DNA of 64,000 bases, from positions 62,001 to 126,000 of the forward strand of contig CAWIGR010000014.1 of NCBI GenBank assembly GCA_963835705.1, given 5' to 3'. This document shows, one piece after another, positions 42,170 to 51,708 of this stretch (the stretch's first letter is position 1; every line of letters begins with the position of its first letter). The notes beneath the pieces were generated by a model. The model was not told the origin of the DNA. It saw only the letters and a list, made by a program, of their open reading frames with translations, and searched no databases. A program made the translations under genes and the position numbers. This DNA comes from JACVRW01 sp963835705. GTDB taxonomy: Bacteria > Actinomycetota > Thermoleophilia > Solirubrobacterales > Thermoleophilaceae.

Positions 42170-44362
42170 TCAGGCGGCGCGCTCCTCCGGTGTCGCGACC
42201 TCGGCTGCGGCCTCCTCCGGCGGGACCGCCGCCAGCGGCGCCCCGGCGGGCTCCACCCCCAGCGTCTCGTAGATCTTGCGCTCGATCTCGCTCGTGACCT
42301 CGGGGTGCTCGCGCAGGTAGCCCTTCACGTTGTTGCGCCCCTGGCCCAGCCGCTCGTCGCCGTAGGAGAAGAACGAGCCGGACTTCTGGACGATCCCGTG
42401 CTCGATCCCGAGGTCGAGGATGCAGCCCTGGCTCGAGATGCCGGCGCCGTACTCGATGTCGAACTCGGCCTGCCGGAACGGCGCGGCCACCTTGTTCTTG
42501 ACGACCTTGACCCGAACCCGGTTCCCGACCGCCTCGGTGCCCTCCTTGAGGGTCTCGATGCGGCGGATGTCGAGCCGCTGTGACGCGTAGAACTTGAGCG
42601 CCCGGCCGCCGGGCTGCGTCTCCGGGGAGTTGTGCACGACCACGTGGTCGACCAGGTAGGTGTGGTTGCTCTCGATCTGGAGGTCGTACCGATCGCCGCT
42701 TACAGGGGCGCTCGTGCTGCGGCGGCGGAGTGGGCTTCCGGTACTTGCGAAGCACTCGCATGCCGACCGGCCGGAGCGTGCTACGGCTCGCCAAGGTCGG
42801 TACGGAAGTCGCCCGCAGTCGGCGCATCCCACGCAAAGCGCCCACGCAGGTCCGGATGGAGCTTGTATTGCATCGAGGGATGCACGAATGGCGCGATCCG
42901 CTCCTGGAATTGCCGGGTGCGCGCGCCGCTGAACAGGAGGTTGTGGCCGCTCAGCGTGGGACGGCCCATACCGAGCTCCTCGCAGCGTGCGGCGACCAGC
43001 TCGCGATCCTCGTGCGAGAGTCCCGCGACGCAGATCGTCGCCTTTCCATGACCCCAGCGGCGGTAGTTCCCGCCGAAGGTGCCGTCGTCGCAATACCACG
43101 CCGCCAAGGCGCGCTCGTCGAGTTGTGAGAGCAGCTCTCGAGTGACGGTCTTGCGACCGTCAGCGGCATAGACGGCATCGCGCAGGGCCGCCAGTTGGCG
43201 CATCGGAACCGTGTCGAAGCCGATGCCATTGCCTGTCCGGCCCATCTTGTGGGCAAAGGGAGACAGCATCGACTGCTTCCACTCGCAGTAGTCGCGTTGA
43301 CGCTCTCCGTGACCGACGCGGAAGGCGGCGTTGTGTGCAGAGGCGTAGCGCAGCGACCCATCGCCGAGCAGGCTTCCGAGGATGAGCTTCATCTGGTCGT
43401 CGCTGAGTGCGTACTGCTTGACGCCGACGAGGACCTCATCGCCCTCCTCGATCTCCCACGCCTGACGCTCGCCGTCCGGAGTGAAGATGACGTGGTTCGG
43501 GGTGCAGGCGAACTTGCGCTTGCCCGATCCGCCGCCGGCCTCGACCTCGAACTGAAGCCACTCGTCGGTCTCGCCGTTGTCGTACCACTCGACCACCGGG
43601 CGCGGAGAGATCTTGCCGGTCTCGGGATCCATCGACATGACTTCGACCGGCATCCGCTGGTTGACGATCTTGCCGATCTTCTCGGTGCTGCCGTCCGCGA
43701 GCACGACACGAGTGTCGTAATGGAAGACATCCGAACATTACGCCAACCTTCTCGCGGATCTGGTTCGTGAAGACGCAGAGGGTGTTGGCGCGGTTCAGGT
43801 TCCCGGCCAGCTTCCGCATCGCCTGCGACATCATCCTGGCCTGCAGGCCGACCGACTGGTCGCCCATCGCACCCTCCAGCTCCACTTTCGGGGTGAGGGC
43901 GGCGACGGAGTCGATCGCCACGATGTCGACGGCCCCGGAGCGGATCAGCAGGTCGGCGATCTCGAGCGCCTGCTCGCCGTGGTCGGGCTGGGAGACCAGC
44001 AGCTCGTCGACGTCCACGCCGATGCGCTTCGCGTAGGCGGGGTCCATCGCGTGCTCGGCGTCGATGAACGCGCAGATGCCGCCCATCTTCTGGGCGTTGG
44101 CCAGCACGTGGTAGAGCAGCGTGGTCTTGCCCGACGACTCCGGGCCGAACACCTCGACGATCCGCCCCCGCGGCAGGCCGCCCACGCCCAGGGCGAGGTC
44201 GAGCGAGAGCGCGCCGGTGGGGATCGCCGCGACGCGCACCGCCGCCGCCTCGTCCCCCATTTTCATGATCGACCCCTGGCCGAACTGCCGCTCGATCTGG
44301 CCGAGCGCGTTCTTCAGCGCCGACTCACGTGCCTGAGCGGCCTTCTGCTGCTCCTTGTCCAT
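42170..44362 (-). CDS. recA: recombinase RecA, interrupted by an intein
   Basis: Extein blocks: ATG 44362 begins MDKEQQKAAQARESALKNAL; GPESSGKTTLLYHV is Walker A; VAIDSVAALTPK is Walker B; LAGNLNRANTLCVFTNQIRE leads to KVGVMFG, where the intein starts. After the intein the extein resumes with SPETQPGGRALKFYASQRLD and ends in an acidic Ala/Glu tail (EEAAAEVATPEERAA). Joined exteins give a RecA of normal length (about 360 residues). The reading frame is continuous only up to the first residues of the intein; indels lie in the intein, not in the exteins. RecA catalyses strand exchange and triggers LexA self-cleavage. Confidence 0.93.
42629..43729 (-). other. RecA intein with LAGLIDADG-type endonuclease
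   Basis: The intein begins at Cys (TGT 43727-43729) after MFG and ends at Asn (AAC 42629-42631) before Ser-Pro-Glu. Block A is CLPYDTRVVLADGSTEKIGK, block B is FACTPNHVIFTPDG, and block G is HTYLVDHVVVHN followed by Ser. LAGLIDADG-type motifs are LILGSLLGDGSL and LAAWYCDDGTF. The insertion site and block A closely resemble what I recall of the Mycobacterium leprae RecA intein. Single-base shifts occur near 43714 (TT for T), near 42785, and near 42700. If these are artefacts the intein is about 365 residues and probably active. Confidence 0.85.
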
Positions 44363-44463
44363 GCGGTCTCTGTCCTCTCGAAAGCTCTCCGAGTCCACAA
44401 ACGTAAGCGCCGCTCCGGACGGACCTCGCCCCCGCTCGCCCGATGTGGTTGGATCGCCCTGAC

Positions 44464-44544
44464 ATGTACGCCGGCTGGACGCAATACCGCAAGCGCGCCT
44501 CGCGCTGGCGAATCCCGGTGATCGAGCTGACGCCGGTCGAGTAA
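44464..44544 (+). CDS. possible 26-residue microprotein
   Basis: ATG 44464 to TAA 44544 encodes MYAGWTQYRKRASRWRIP followed by VIELTPVE. It lies in the region divergent to recA, has a plausible amphipathic basic composition, and is followed by a strong hairpin terminator 28 bases on. The ribosome-binding site is poor. It is unannotated-size and may be spurious. Confidence 0.3.
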   Translation: MYAGWTQYRKRASRWRIPVIELTPVE

Positions 44545-44571
44545 CGGCGACCGGCCGTGTGCAGCGGGGGC

Positions 44572-44591
44572 CCGGGGGCGCGAGCCCCCGG
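44572..44591. terminator. bidirectional GC-rich hairpin terminator
   Basis: CCGGGGGC-GCGA-GCCCCCGG: an 8-bp perfect stem with a GNRA loop, 6 bases past the stop of the VOC gene on the minus strand. It can end the cinA operon transcript and, in the other direction, the short frame at 44464. There is no T-run, as usual in very GC-rich genomes. Confidence 0.55.
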
Positions 44592-44597
44592 ATGGCT

Positions 44598-45020
44598 TCA
44601 CCGAGGCAGCTCGATCGAGCCGTCGTCGCGGATCGTCCAGCGCGGGTTGTGCGCGATCTCCCAGGCGTGGCCCTCGGGATCGACCATCGCCGCCGAGTAG
44701 CCGCCCCAGAACGTCTCGGCCGGCTCGCGCACGATCTCCGCGCCGGCGGCGCGCGCGTCCTCGGCGATCGCGTCGACCTCGGCGGGCGAGCGCACGTTGT
44801 GGGCGAGCGTGACGCCGCCCCAGCCGCCGGCGTCCTCCACGCCGCTGTCCTGCGCCAGCTCCGCCCGGTCCCAGAGCGCCACGACCATTCCGCCGGCCTG
44901 GAAGAAGACGACGTCGTCGCCCGGCTCCGCCCGGGTGCGCCAGCCGAGCGCCTCATAGAACCTTCGCGCGCGCTCCAGATCGCGGACTCCGAGGGTGACG
45001 AGGCTTACGCGCTGTTCCAT
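44598..45020 (-). CDS. VOC-superfamily protein (glyoxalase/bleomycin-resistance fold)
   Basis: A 140-residue protein from ATG 45020 with two beta-alpha-beta-beta-beta modules: VTLGVRDLERARRFYEALGW, VVFFQAGGMVVALWDRAEL, and a C-terminal MVDPEGHAWEIAHNPRW in which Glu is a probable metal ligand. The specific reaction is unknown. It is the last gene of the RodZ-cinA run. Confidence 0.82.
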   Translation of the reverse strand: MEQRVSLVTLGVRDLERARRFYEALGWRTRAEPGDDVVFFQAGGMVVALWDRAELAQDSGVEDAGGWGGVTLAHNVRSPAEVDAIAEDARAAGAEIVREPAETFWGGYSAAMVDPEGHAWEIAHNPRWTIRDDGSIELPR

Positions 45021-45047
45021 GGACGGAGTCCTACAGCCTTGCACGGC

Positions 45048-45890
45048 TCACCGCGGCGCCGCCCAGGCGCGAAGGCGCTCCTCCGCCAGCGCGCGCAGCT
45101 CGGGATGGCGCTCGGCGAGGAGGGCGGTCCAGAGCGCACCCTGGAGCCGCCGCGTCTCGAGAAAGGGCTCGAGCGCTCCGTCGTCCGGCGGCCGGCCGTA
45201 GCCCTCGAGAGCATCGGCGGCGTCGGGCCCCGACGAAGCCACGAGGCACGCGAGATCCCACTCGACGGGCCCCGCGCAGGTGTCCTCGAAGTCCGTCCAG
45301 AGCAGGCCGGCCGGTGTGCGGAGCAGGTTGCTTCGAGAGGCGTCGCCGTGGAGCGGCCGGGACGGGAGCGCGGCCGCGTCGACCGCGGAGCGGATGTCCC
45401 GGACGGCGGCGCTCATGCGATCGAGGCCGGCCGGTGAGGCCGGGCGCGAGGCGAGCCGCTCGATCACCAGCTCGCACTCGTCGAGGACCGCCGTGAACGG
45501 CGGCAGGGGGTCGAGGAAGTCCCAGAGGGCCTCGTGCACCCGCCACAGCGCCTCCCCCGCCTCCTCCGGTGCGGGCGGGTTCGAGGTGTCGTTCTCCACG
45601 AACCGCCAGAACGTGATCGCGAGCCCGTCCTGCATGTGCGGGCCGGGGGGCGGGAGCATCGCCGGCGGCACCGCGTCGCCGCCCACCGAGACGAGGTGCG
45701 TCCCGAGCGCCACGTCGCGTGCCAGCCAGTCGCGCGCTCCGTCCGCGCGGATCTCTGCGGTGGATGTCGCGACCCGGGCCACCAGCGGCGCGGGCGCCAG
45801 CCGGATCAGCAGGTTGCTGCGGTCGCTCAGCACCCGCGGCTCCCGTACGTCCAGCCCGTGCGCCCCCGCCACGGCGACCGCGGCCTCCAC
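45048..45890 (-). CDS. aminoglycoside phosphotransferase-family kinase
   Basis: About 280 residues with a protein-kinase-like APH fold. Catalytic blocks are SRPLHGDASRSNLLRTPAG (HGDxxxxN) and LLWTDFEDTCAGPVEWDLAC (metal Asp). The N-lobe reads VLSDRSNLLIRLAPAPLVAR. No ATG is available; GTG 45890 is the most reasonable start, 11 bases after the methyltransferase stop. The substrate is unknown, and most such chromosomal proteins are not resistance enzymes. Confidence 0.75.
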   Translation of the reverse strand: MEAAVAVAGAHGLDVREPRVLSDRSNLLIRLAPAPLVARVATSTAEIRADGARDWLARDVALGTHLVSVGGDAVPPAMLPPPGPHMQDGLAITFWRFVENDTSNPPAPEEAGEALWRVHEALWDFLDPLPPFTAVLDECELVIERLASRPASPAGLDRMSAAVRDIRSAVDAAALPSRPLHGDASRSNLLRTPAGLLWTDFEDTCAGPVEWDLACLVASSGPDAADALEGYGRPPDDGALEPFLETRRLQGALWTALLAERHPELRALAEERLRAWAAPR

Positions 45891-45901
45891 GGCGCGGCCT
45901 G

Positions 45902-46627
45902 TCAGATCCGCCGGCAGACCTTCACCTCGGTCCGGTGCGGCACGGTCACCGTGCCCTCCCCCGCCAGCGCCCGCGCCCGCTCCGCCACCCGGGCCCGCTC
46001 GGGCGCGTCGAGCGCGGCGATGAAGCTGATCGACCCCACCCGTGCCTCGATCCCGCCGGCGTCGAGCCGCTGCTCGCCCGCGAACTCGTGCTCCTCGAGC
46101 GGCCCGAACAGCTTGGTCCGGTCGAAGGCGCCGCGCCAGGCGTTGGTACGTTGGCTCGGGGCGCCGCGGCGGTACGGCGCAAGCAGCTCGTCGATCGCCC
46201 GGTTGAGCGGGTCGTCCTCGGCTCGAGTGTTCCAGAGCAGGGCGAGCAGGCCCTCCGGGCGCAGCACGCGGTGGATCTCGGCCAGCGCGGCGTCGCCGTC
46301 GAACCAGTGGAAGGCCTGGCCGACGACGACCGCGTCCACCTCCCCGGCGGCCAGCGGGATCGCCTCGGCCGTGCCCTCGAGCGCCCGCACCGAGGCGGGC
46401 AGCGCCGAGCGCATCTCCGCCACCGGCTCCACGGCGATCACCTCGAGCCCGGCGGCCACCAACGGCCGCGTCAGCTTGCCGGTCCCGGCGGCCAGGTCGA
46501 GCACAGTGCCCCCCGCCGGCAGACTCGAGGCGATCAGGGCCACGGCCGCCTCGGGGTACCCGGGCCGTCCCTTCTCGTAGGCCTCGGCGGACCGCGAGAA
46601 GCCCCGGAACGCGGTGTCGTGGATCAC
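45902..46627 (-). CDS. class I SAM-dependent methyltransferase
   Basis: A 241-residue protein with the motif VLDLAAGTGKLTRPLVAAGL, then VIAVEPVAEMRSAL, EGTAEAIPLAAGEVDAVVVG and AFHWFDGDAALAEIHRVLRP. This matches the UbiE/Methyltransf_11 type. ATG 46627 overlaps the thpR stop. No substrate is indicated. Confidence 0.85.
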   Translation of the reverse strand: MIHDTAFRGFSRSAEAYEKGRPGYPEAAVALIASSLPAGGTVLDLAAGTGKLTRPLVAAGLEVIAVEPVAEMRSALPASVRALEGTAEAIPLAAGEVDAVVVGQAFHWFDGDAALAEIHRVLRPEGLLALLWNTRAEDDPLNRAIDELLAPYRRGAPSQRTNAWRGAFDRTKLFGPLEEHEFAGEQRLDAGGIEARVGSISFIAALDAPERARVAERARALAGEGTVTVPHRTEVKVCRRI

Positions 46628-47183
46628 AGCGTCGTCCTCGCCAGCGGCTCGTAGAGCGCACCCTGTGGGCGCAGCGTCGATCGGTAGAGCGTCAGCTCGC
46701 TCGCCTCGAAGGCTCGCCGGGCGCCGCGGGCGCGTCCGGCAGCGGCGGCACGCGCCGCTCGCCTCTTTTCACGCGCGCGAGGGTGAGGTGCGGCCAGAAG
46801 GGCCGCTTCTCCGGGCGGTACCAGCGGCCGGCCTCGAGCGCGTCGGAGATCGCCGCCTGCACGGTTCCCGCGCGCTCCTCCTCGTCTTCCAGGTCGAGCG
46901 CGAACAGGCGCGGGTCGCGCGGCGGCAGCGGCCGGATCCCGGCGGCCTTCAGCCGCGCGGCGGACAGGGCCGAGCACGCCTCGAAGGCGGCGGATGCGAT
47001 CGCGTCCGCAGCCTTCTCGTCCTGCCAACCGAGGAACACGAGCGTCACGTGGAGGGCCTCGGCGCGCACCGGCCGGACGTCTCGCCGCCCGTCGATCAGC
47101 TCGTCGCGCCAGGCGGCGAGGGCAGAACGGGCTCCGGCGGGGAGGTCGAGCGCCACGAACATGCGCGTGCGCGGTCCGCTCAC
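46624..47183 (-). CDS. thpR: RNA 2',3'-cyclic phosphodiesterase ThpR, frameshifted
   Basis: A 2H phosphoesterase of about 185 residues from GTG 47183 (GTGA overlap with cinA). The two HxT/S motifs are ALHVTLVFLGWQ and FWPHLTLARVKRG. After PPLPDAPAAPG the frame shifts by one base near 46725, and the family C-terminus RRAFEASELTLYRSTLRPQG follows in another frame. ThpR opens 2',3'-cyclic phosphate ends of RNA. Pairing with cinA is common. Confidence 0.85.
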
Positions 47184-48457
47184 CGAGGGCCCTCCTCGGG
47201 GCTCAGCAGCCGCCGCAGCAGGTGCATCCCGACCGTCGTCGAGCGGTCGCGTATGTCCGCGCGATCGCCCGGCAGCCGCGTGTCGCGCGTCAACCGGGGG
47301 CCGCCCGCCAGCGCGGCGCACCAGCACACGTAGCCGACCGGCTTGGCGTCCGTCCCCCCACCCGGGCCCGCCACGCCCGTGATCGACAGCGCCACGTCGG
47401 CGTCGAAGCGCGCCAGCGCGCCGTCGGCCATCGCGTCCGCCACCTCGAGCGACACCGCGCCGTGGCGCTCGATCAGCGCCGGATCGACGCCGAGAAGCGT
47501 GGCCTTGGCCTCGTTCGAGTACGCCACCACCCCGCCCGCGACGTAGGCCGACGAGCCGGCCCGCTCGGTCATCCGGGCCGCCATCAGCCCGCCCGTGCAC
47601 GACTCGGCCACCGCCAGCGAGCGGCCGGCCAGCAGCTCCACCACCTGGTCGTCCACGCGCGACCCGTCGGTCGAGAAGAGCGAGCGCGCATGCCGTTTCG
47701 CCACCAACGCCGAGAGCGACCGCCAGGCCCCGTCGGCCCCCGGCTCCCAGCGCGTGACCATCTCCACCTCCCCGCGGCGCAGGCAGGTCGTGATCTCGAG
47801 CGCCTCGAAGCCCTCCACCTCGCGTTCGGCCACGCGAAGCGTCTCCGCGATCTCCGATTCCGGGATGCCGAACAGCCTGAGCGTCTGCTGCGAGTACCGG
47901 GTGCGGCCGCCCACCGCCTGCTGGAAGGCCTCGGTCGACACCGCCTCGGGCCACATCGCGTGCAGCTCCCGCGGCGGCCCGGGCAGCACCACCACGGCCG
48001 GCTTGCCGGGCACCACCAGCCCCGGCGCGGTGCCGGCCGGGTAGATCACGTGCGCGCCCTCCGGCACCAGCGCCTGCTTGCGGTTCGAGGCCCGCACGGC
48101 CTCGAAGTCGAGGTCCGGGAAACGGCTCATGAGCGGCTTCAGGATCTCGGCGATCCGCGCCTCGAGGTCGGAGTCCAGGAACAGCGGCCGCCCCGTGAAC
48201 TCGGCCACTATCTCGATCGTCAGGTCGTCCGCGGTCGGCCCGAGCCCTCCGCTCGTGATCACCACGTCGACCCCCTGGTCGGCCATGAAGCGCAGCTGGG
48301 CGAGCATGTCCTCGCGCCGGTCGCCGCAGATCGTGATGTGGGCGAGCTCCACGCCCAGCTCCAGCAGGCGGTCCGACAGCCAGGGGCCGTTGCGGTCGCG
48401 CACGCGCCCGGTCAGCACCTCGGTGCCGGTGACCACGATGCCCGCTCGGGCGCTCAC
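47180..48457 (-). CDS. cinA: CinA-family NMN amidohydrolase / ADP-ribose pyrophosphatase
   Basis: A 425-residue two-domain protein. The N-terminal COG1058 domain has VTGTEVLTGRVRDRNGPWL, VVITSGGLGPTADDLTIEIV and VVLPGPPRELHAMWPEAV. The C-terminal PncC domain has AVAESCTGGLMAARMTERAG, with its catalytic Ser, and ITGVAGPGGGTDAKPVGYV. CinA recycles NMN in NAD metabolism. Proximity to recA is a conserved arrangement. It overlaps the RodZ-like gene by four bases. Confidence 0.93.
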   Translation of the reverse strand: MSARAGIVVTGTEVLTGRVRDRNGPWLSDRLLELGVELAHITICGDRREDMLAQLRFMADQGVDVVITSGGLGPTADDLTIEIVAEFTGRPLFLDSDLEARIAEILKPLMSRFPDLDFEAVRASNRKQALVPEGAHVIYPAGTAPGLVVPGKPAVVVLPGPPRELHAMWPEAVSTEAFQQAVGGRTRYSQQTLRLFGIPESEIAETLRVAEREVEGFEALEITTCLRRGEVEMVTRWEPGADGAWRSLSALVAKRHARSLFSTDGSRVDDQVVELLAGRSLAVAESCTGGLMAARMTERAGSSAYVAGGVVAYSNEAKATLLGVDPALIERHGAVSLEVADAMADGALARFDADVALSITGVAGPGGGTDAKPVGYVCWCAALAGGPRLTRDTRLPGDRADIRDRSTTVGMHLLRRLLSPEEGPR

Positions 48458-49200
48458 GCGCAGGGACGCTCGCCGAGCGGGATCGGCCTCGTGGACCGGG
48501 GCGTGAACACGAACCCCACCGGGTCGGGGCCCGACCCCACCTCGACCGGCTTGCCGTTGCTGGTCACCGCGACCGAGGTGTTGCCGAGGTTCACCCTCAG
48601 CCGCCTGCCGCGGAAGGTCTGGGGCGAGGAGATGATGCCCTCGAAGCGGATGTCGGTGCCGGGGCCGGTGTCGACGCAGACGTAGGTCTCCGCCTCGGGC
48701 GCGATCCGCAGCGCCACGCGGCGGGGTCGCGGCGGCCGCTCGCGCCGCTGGGGACGCTCACGGCGCGGCTCCGTCGTCGTCTGCTCCTGCGCGGCCTCGC
48801 CGCCACCGCTGTCCTCCTCCCCCACCAGGCCGATCACGAGGAGGGTGCCGAGCACCGCGGCCAGCGCCAGCCCGATCAGCAGCCACGGCCCCGGGGGCCG
48901 CGCCCGCCGCCGGCGTTCGCGGCGCATGCCCGGCGGGCCGATCGGCTTGAGCTCGGCCTCGTCGCGCGGCTCGTAGCGCGCCCGGTAGTCCTCCACCAGC
49001 AGGTGCGGGTCGAGCCCGAGCACCTCCGCGTAGCTGCGCAGGAAGGTCTTGACGAACGTGGGTCCGGGCAGCATCCCGAACTCCTCGTTCTCGAGGGCGC
49101 GCAGGTATTTGGCGCGGATCTTGGTCTTGGCCTCGACGTCCGCGATGTCGAGGCGCTGTCGCATGCGCGCCGCGCGCAGCGTGTCCCCGATGGACGGCAT
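48454..49200 (-). CDS. RodZ-like helix-turn-helix membrane protein
   Basis: A 248-residue protein. The N-terminal HTH of RodZ type reads GDTLRAARMRQRLDIADVEA and KTKIRAKYLRALENEEF, then FLRSYAEVLGLDP. One transmembrane helix follows (WLLIGLALAAVLGTLLVIGL), then a charged linker and a DUF4115-like outer domain (VCVDTGPGTDIRFEGIISSP). RodZ homologues link the cytoskeleton to wall synthesis. No mreB is nearby, so this could be a related regulator. Confidence 0.78.
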   Translation of the reverse strand: MPSIGDTLRAARMRQRLDIADVEAKTKIRAKYLRALENEEFGMLPGPTFVKTFLRSYAEVLGLDPHLLVEDYRARYEPRDEAELKPIGPPGMRRERRRRARPPGPWLLIGLALAAVLGTLLVIGLVGEEDSGGGEAAQEQTTTEPRRERPQRRERPPRPRRVALRIAPEAETYVCVDTGPGTDIRFEGIISSPQTFRGRRLRVNLGNTSVAVTSNGKPVEVGSGPDPVGFVFTPRSTRPIPLGERPCA

Positions 49201-49249
49201 CGGGCGCGAAGAGTAACTGGGGGAATGGCGCCCCGCGAAGCGGGCGTCA

Positions 49250-49270
49250 GAGGGGGGCGACGCCCCCCTC
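49250..49270 (-). terminator. terminator hairpin of ftsK
   Basis: GAGGGGGGC-GTC-GCCCCCCTC on the minus strand: a 9-bp perfect stem starting directly after the ftsK stop codon (TAG 49271-49273). A second weaker hairpin (CGCCCGC/GCGGGGCG) lies at 49229-49246. Confidence 0.6.
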
Positions 49271-51658
49271 CTATTCGTCCGAAGGAGCCGCCACGGGCGG
49301 CTCGCTGAGCTGCTCGAGCACGCGCGGCAGGTCGGCCTCGGTGATCAGCACCTGGCGCGCCTTGGAGCCCTCGTAGCCGGAGATCACGCCGCGCCGCTCC
49401 ATCATGTCGATCAGCCGGCCGGCGCGGGTGTAGCCCACGCGCAGGCGGCGCTGGAGCATCGAGGTGGAGGCCGTGCCCATCTGGACCACGGTGGCGACGG
49501 CGTCGGGGAGGAGGTCGTCCTGGTCGGGGTCGAAATCGCCCTCCACGCCCTCCCCGTCGTCCTCGGTCTCGATCGCCTCGAGCAGCTCCTCCTGCATCTC
49601 CGGCTCGCCCTGGCGGCGCCAGTGCTCGGTGAGCCGCTCGATCTCTTCCTCCGTGATGAAGGCGCCCTGGATTCGCGCCGAGCGCGACTCCCCGGCCGGC
49701 CGGAACAGCATGTCGCCCTGTCCGAGCAGCGATTCGGCGCCGTTCTGGTCGAGGATCACGCGCGAGTCCGTTTGCGACGAGACCGCGAAGGCGATCCGCG
49801 CCGGCACGTTCGCCTTGATCATGCCGGTGATCACGTCCGCGCTCGGGCGCTGGGTGGCCAGCACCAGGTGGATCCCCACCGCGCGCGATTTCTGCGCAAG
49901 CCGGATGATCGAGTCCTCCACGTCGGCCGGGGCGACCATCATCAGGTCGGCCAGCTCGTCGATCACGCACAAGATGTAGGGGAGCGGGCGCTCGCCCTCG
50001 CGCAGGCGCACCCGGTTCAGCTCCACCAGGCTGCGCGTCTTCGCCCGGCTCATCACCCCGTAGCGCTCCTCCATCTCCTTGATGAGGTTGCCGAGCACGT
50101 TCGCGGCCAGGCGCGGCGAGGTGACCACCGGCGTGAGCAGGTGCGGGATGCCCTCGTAGTGGTTCAGCTCGACCCGCTTCGGGTCGACCAGCACCATGCG
50201 CACCTCGTTGGGGTCGGAGCGCAGCAGGACGCTCGACAGCATCGCGTTCACGCAGCCCGACTTTCCGGAGCCGGTGGTGCCGGCGATCAGGATGTGCGGC
50301 TGCTTCGCGAGGTCCGTGCCGATCGCCTTGCCCGCGATGTCCTTGCCGAGCCAGACCGACAGCGGCGACCAGCCCTTGGGCGCCTCCTGGAACACATCGC
50401 CCAGGTGGACCATCTTGCGCACGCGGTTCGGCACCTCCACGCCCACGGCCTGCTTGCCCGGGATCGGCGCCAGGATGCGGACCTGCTCGGCGGCGAGCGC
50501 GTAGGCGAGGTCGTCCTTGAGCTGGGCGACCTTGGACATCTTGATCCCCGGCGCCAGGCGAAGCTCGTAGCGCGTGACGTGCGGGCCGGTGACCGTGCCG
50601 ATCGCGCGCGCCTCGACGTTGAAGTGGCTGAGCGCCTCGGTGAGCTGGGCACCGGTGCGCTCGATTCCCTTCGTGTCGACCTTCTGGGCGCCGTTCGAGC
50701 GCTTCAGGAAGGCGGGCCGCGGCATGCGGTAGTCCACGTCGTCCGCCTCGGTGACCGCCGAGCGGCGATTGCCCATCGGCGTGAGCTGCTCCTGCACGGG
50801 CTCCTCATCCGGCTCCTCGGCCTCCGGCAGCGCGGGCAGCTCATCCTGCGGCTCGGGCTCCGGTTCCGCGTCCTCGTAGATGTCCGGGTAGCGCTCGGCG
50901 GCATCGAGGGCGGGCGCCTCCACGTGCGTGGCGCGCACCACGGGCTCGGAGTCCGCAGGCTCGGGCGGCTCGACGGGCTCGCGCATGCCGGGGATGGGGT
51001 CGCCCGGCAGCGGACCGCGCGGCAGCGGCGCGGTGGCGGCGGCGGAGAGCGAGCGGGTGGCGCCCCGCACTCGCTCGGACGTGCTGGTGGCCGCGTCACG
51101 CGTGGCCGTCATCAGGCCGGCGATCGACGCGCCAGTGATCAGCAACAGCCCGGCCAGCAGGAGGAACACGAACAGGATGTGCGCCCCGGCCTCGGAGAAG
51201 AGCGTGCTCGAGGTCCAGAAGAGCGTCTCCCCGGTCAGCCCGCCGTGCCGGCGCAGGTAGTCCGCGTCGAGGAAGCCGTCACGCGGGGTGTCGCCCGGGC
51301 CGAGGCCGAGCGAGCCGGCGGCCAGGCCGAGCAGCAGCGCGCCGGCAAGGCACGCGGCGCCGGTCCCGAACGGGTGGATCTGCTCCATCATCGGGCGGAC
51401 CACGATCAGCGCACCGGCCGTGAACAGCGCGACCGGCGTGAGATAGCCGAGGCCGCCGAACAGGAAGAGGAATCCGTCCGCCATCGCCTCCCCCACCTGG
51501 CCGCCCGCCCAGCCGAGGTAGAACACGCACGCGAAGAAGGCCGCGAAGGCCACCAGGGCGAGGCCGATCACGTCCCAGTGGCGCTGCTCGAGCTGCGGCA
51601 TCGCGGGCGGCGGCCAGAGGCCCCGGGGACGGCGGCTCTTGCGGCGGCGCGTAGCCAT
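49271..51658 (-). CDS. ftsK: DNA translocase FtsK/SpoIIIE
   Basis: A 795-residue protein. About four N-terminal membrane helices (for example VIGLALVAFAAFFACVFYLG) are followed by an acidic Pro/Glu linker and the motor: LAPGIKMSKVAQLKDDLAYA, Walker A in IAGTTGSGKSGCVNAMLSS, Walker B in YILCVIDELADLMM, and the ATQRPSADVITG block. The C-terminal gamma winged helix (LLPDAVATVVQMGTASTSML, RLRVGYTRAGRLIDMMERRG) reads oriented chromosome sequences. It pumps DNA through the division septum. It is divergent from the response regulator. Confidence 0.95.
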   Translation of the reverse strand: MATRRRKSRRPRGLWPPPAMPQLEQRHWDVIGLALVAFAAFFACVFYLGWAGGQVGEAMADGFLFLFGGLGYLTPVALFTAGALIVVRPMMEQIHPFGTGAACLAGALLLGLAAGSLGLGPGDTPRDGFLDADYLRRHGGLTGETLFWTSSTLFSEAGAHILFVFLLLAGLLLITGASIAGLMTATRDAATSTSERVRGATRSLSAAATAPLPRGPLPGDPIPGMREPVEPPEPADSEPVVRATHVEAPALDAAERYPDIYEDAEPEPEPQDELPALPEAEEPDEEPVQEQLTPMGNRRSAVTEADDVDYRMPRPAFLKRSNGAQKVDTKGIERTGAQLTEALSHFNVEARAIGTVTGPHVTRYELRLAPGIKMSKVAQLKDDLAYALAAEQVRILAPIPGKQAVGVEVPNRVRKMVHLGDVFQEAPKGWSPLSVWLGKDIAGKAIGTDLAKQPHILIAGTTGSGKSGCVNAMLSSVLLRSDPNEVRMVLVDPKRVELNHYEGIPHLLTPVVTSPRLAANVLGNLIKEMEERYGVMSRAKTRSLVELNRVRLREGERPLPYILCVIDELADLMMVAPADVEDSIIRLAQKSRAVGIHLVLATQRPSADVITGMIKANVPARIAFAVSSQTDSRVILDQNGAESLLGQGDMLFRPAGESRSARIQGAFITEEEIERLTEHWRRQGEPEMQEELLEAIETEDDGEGVEGDFDPDQDDLLPDAVATVVQMGTASTSMLQRRLRVGYTRAGRLIDMMERRGVISGYEGSKARQVLITEADLPRVLEQLSEPPVAAPSDE

Positions 51659-51708
51659 CCCGGGTGACTTCGACGGTGAGGTTGCACACCCTCCCTACCA
51701 TGGGTGAC

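Noticed and set aside
45048..45890. Aminoglycoside resistance gene
   Set aside because: The kinase motifs are present, but chromosomal APH-fold proteins in housekeeping operons mostly act on other substrates, and nothing here indicates drug specificity.
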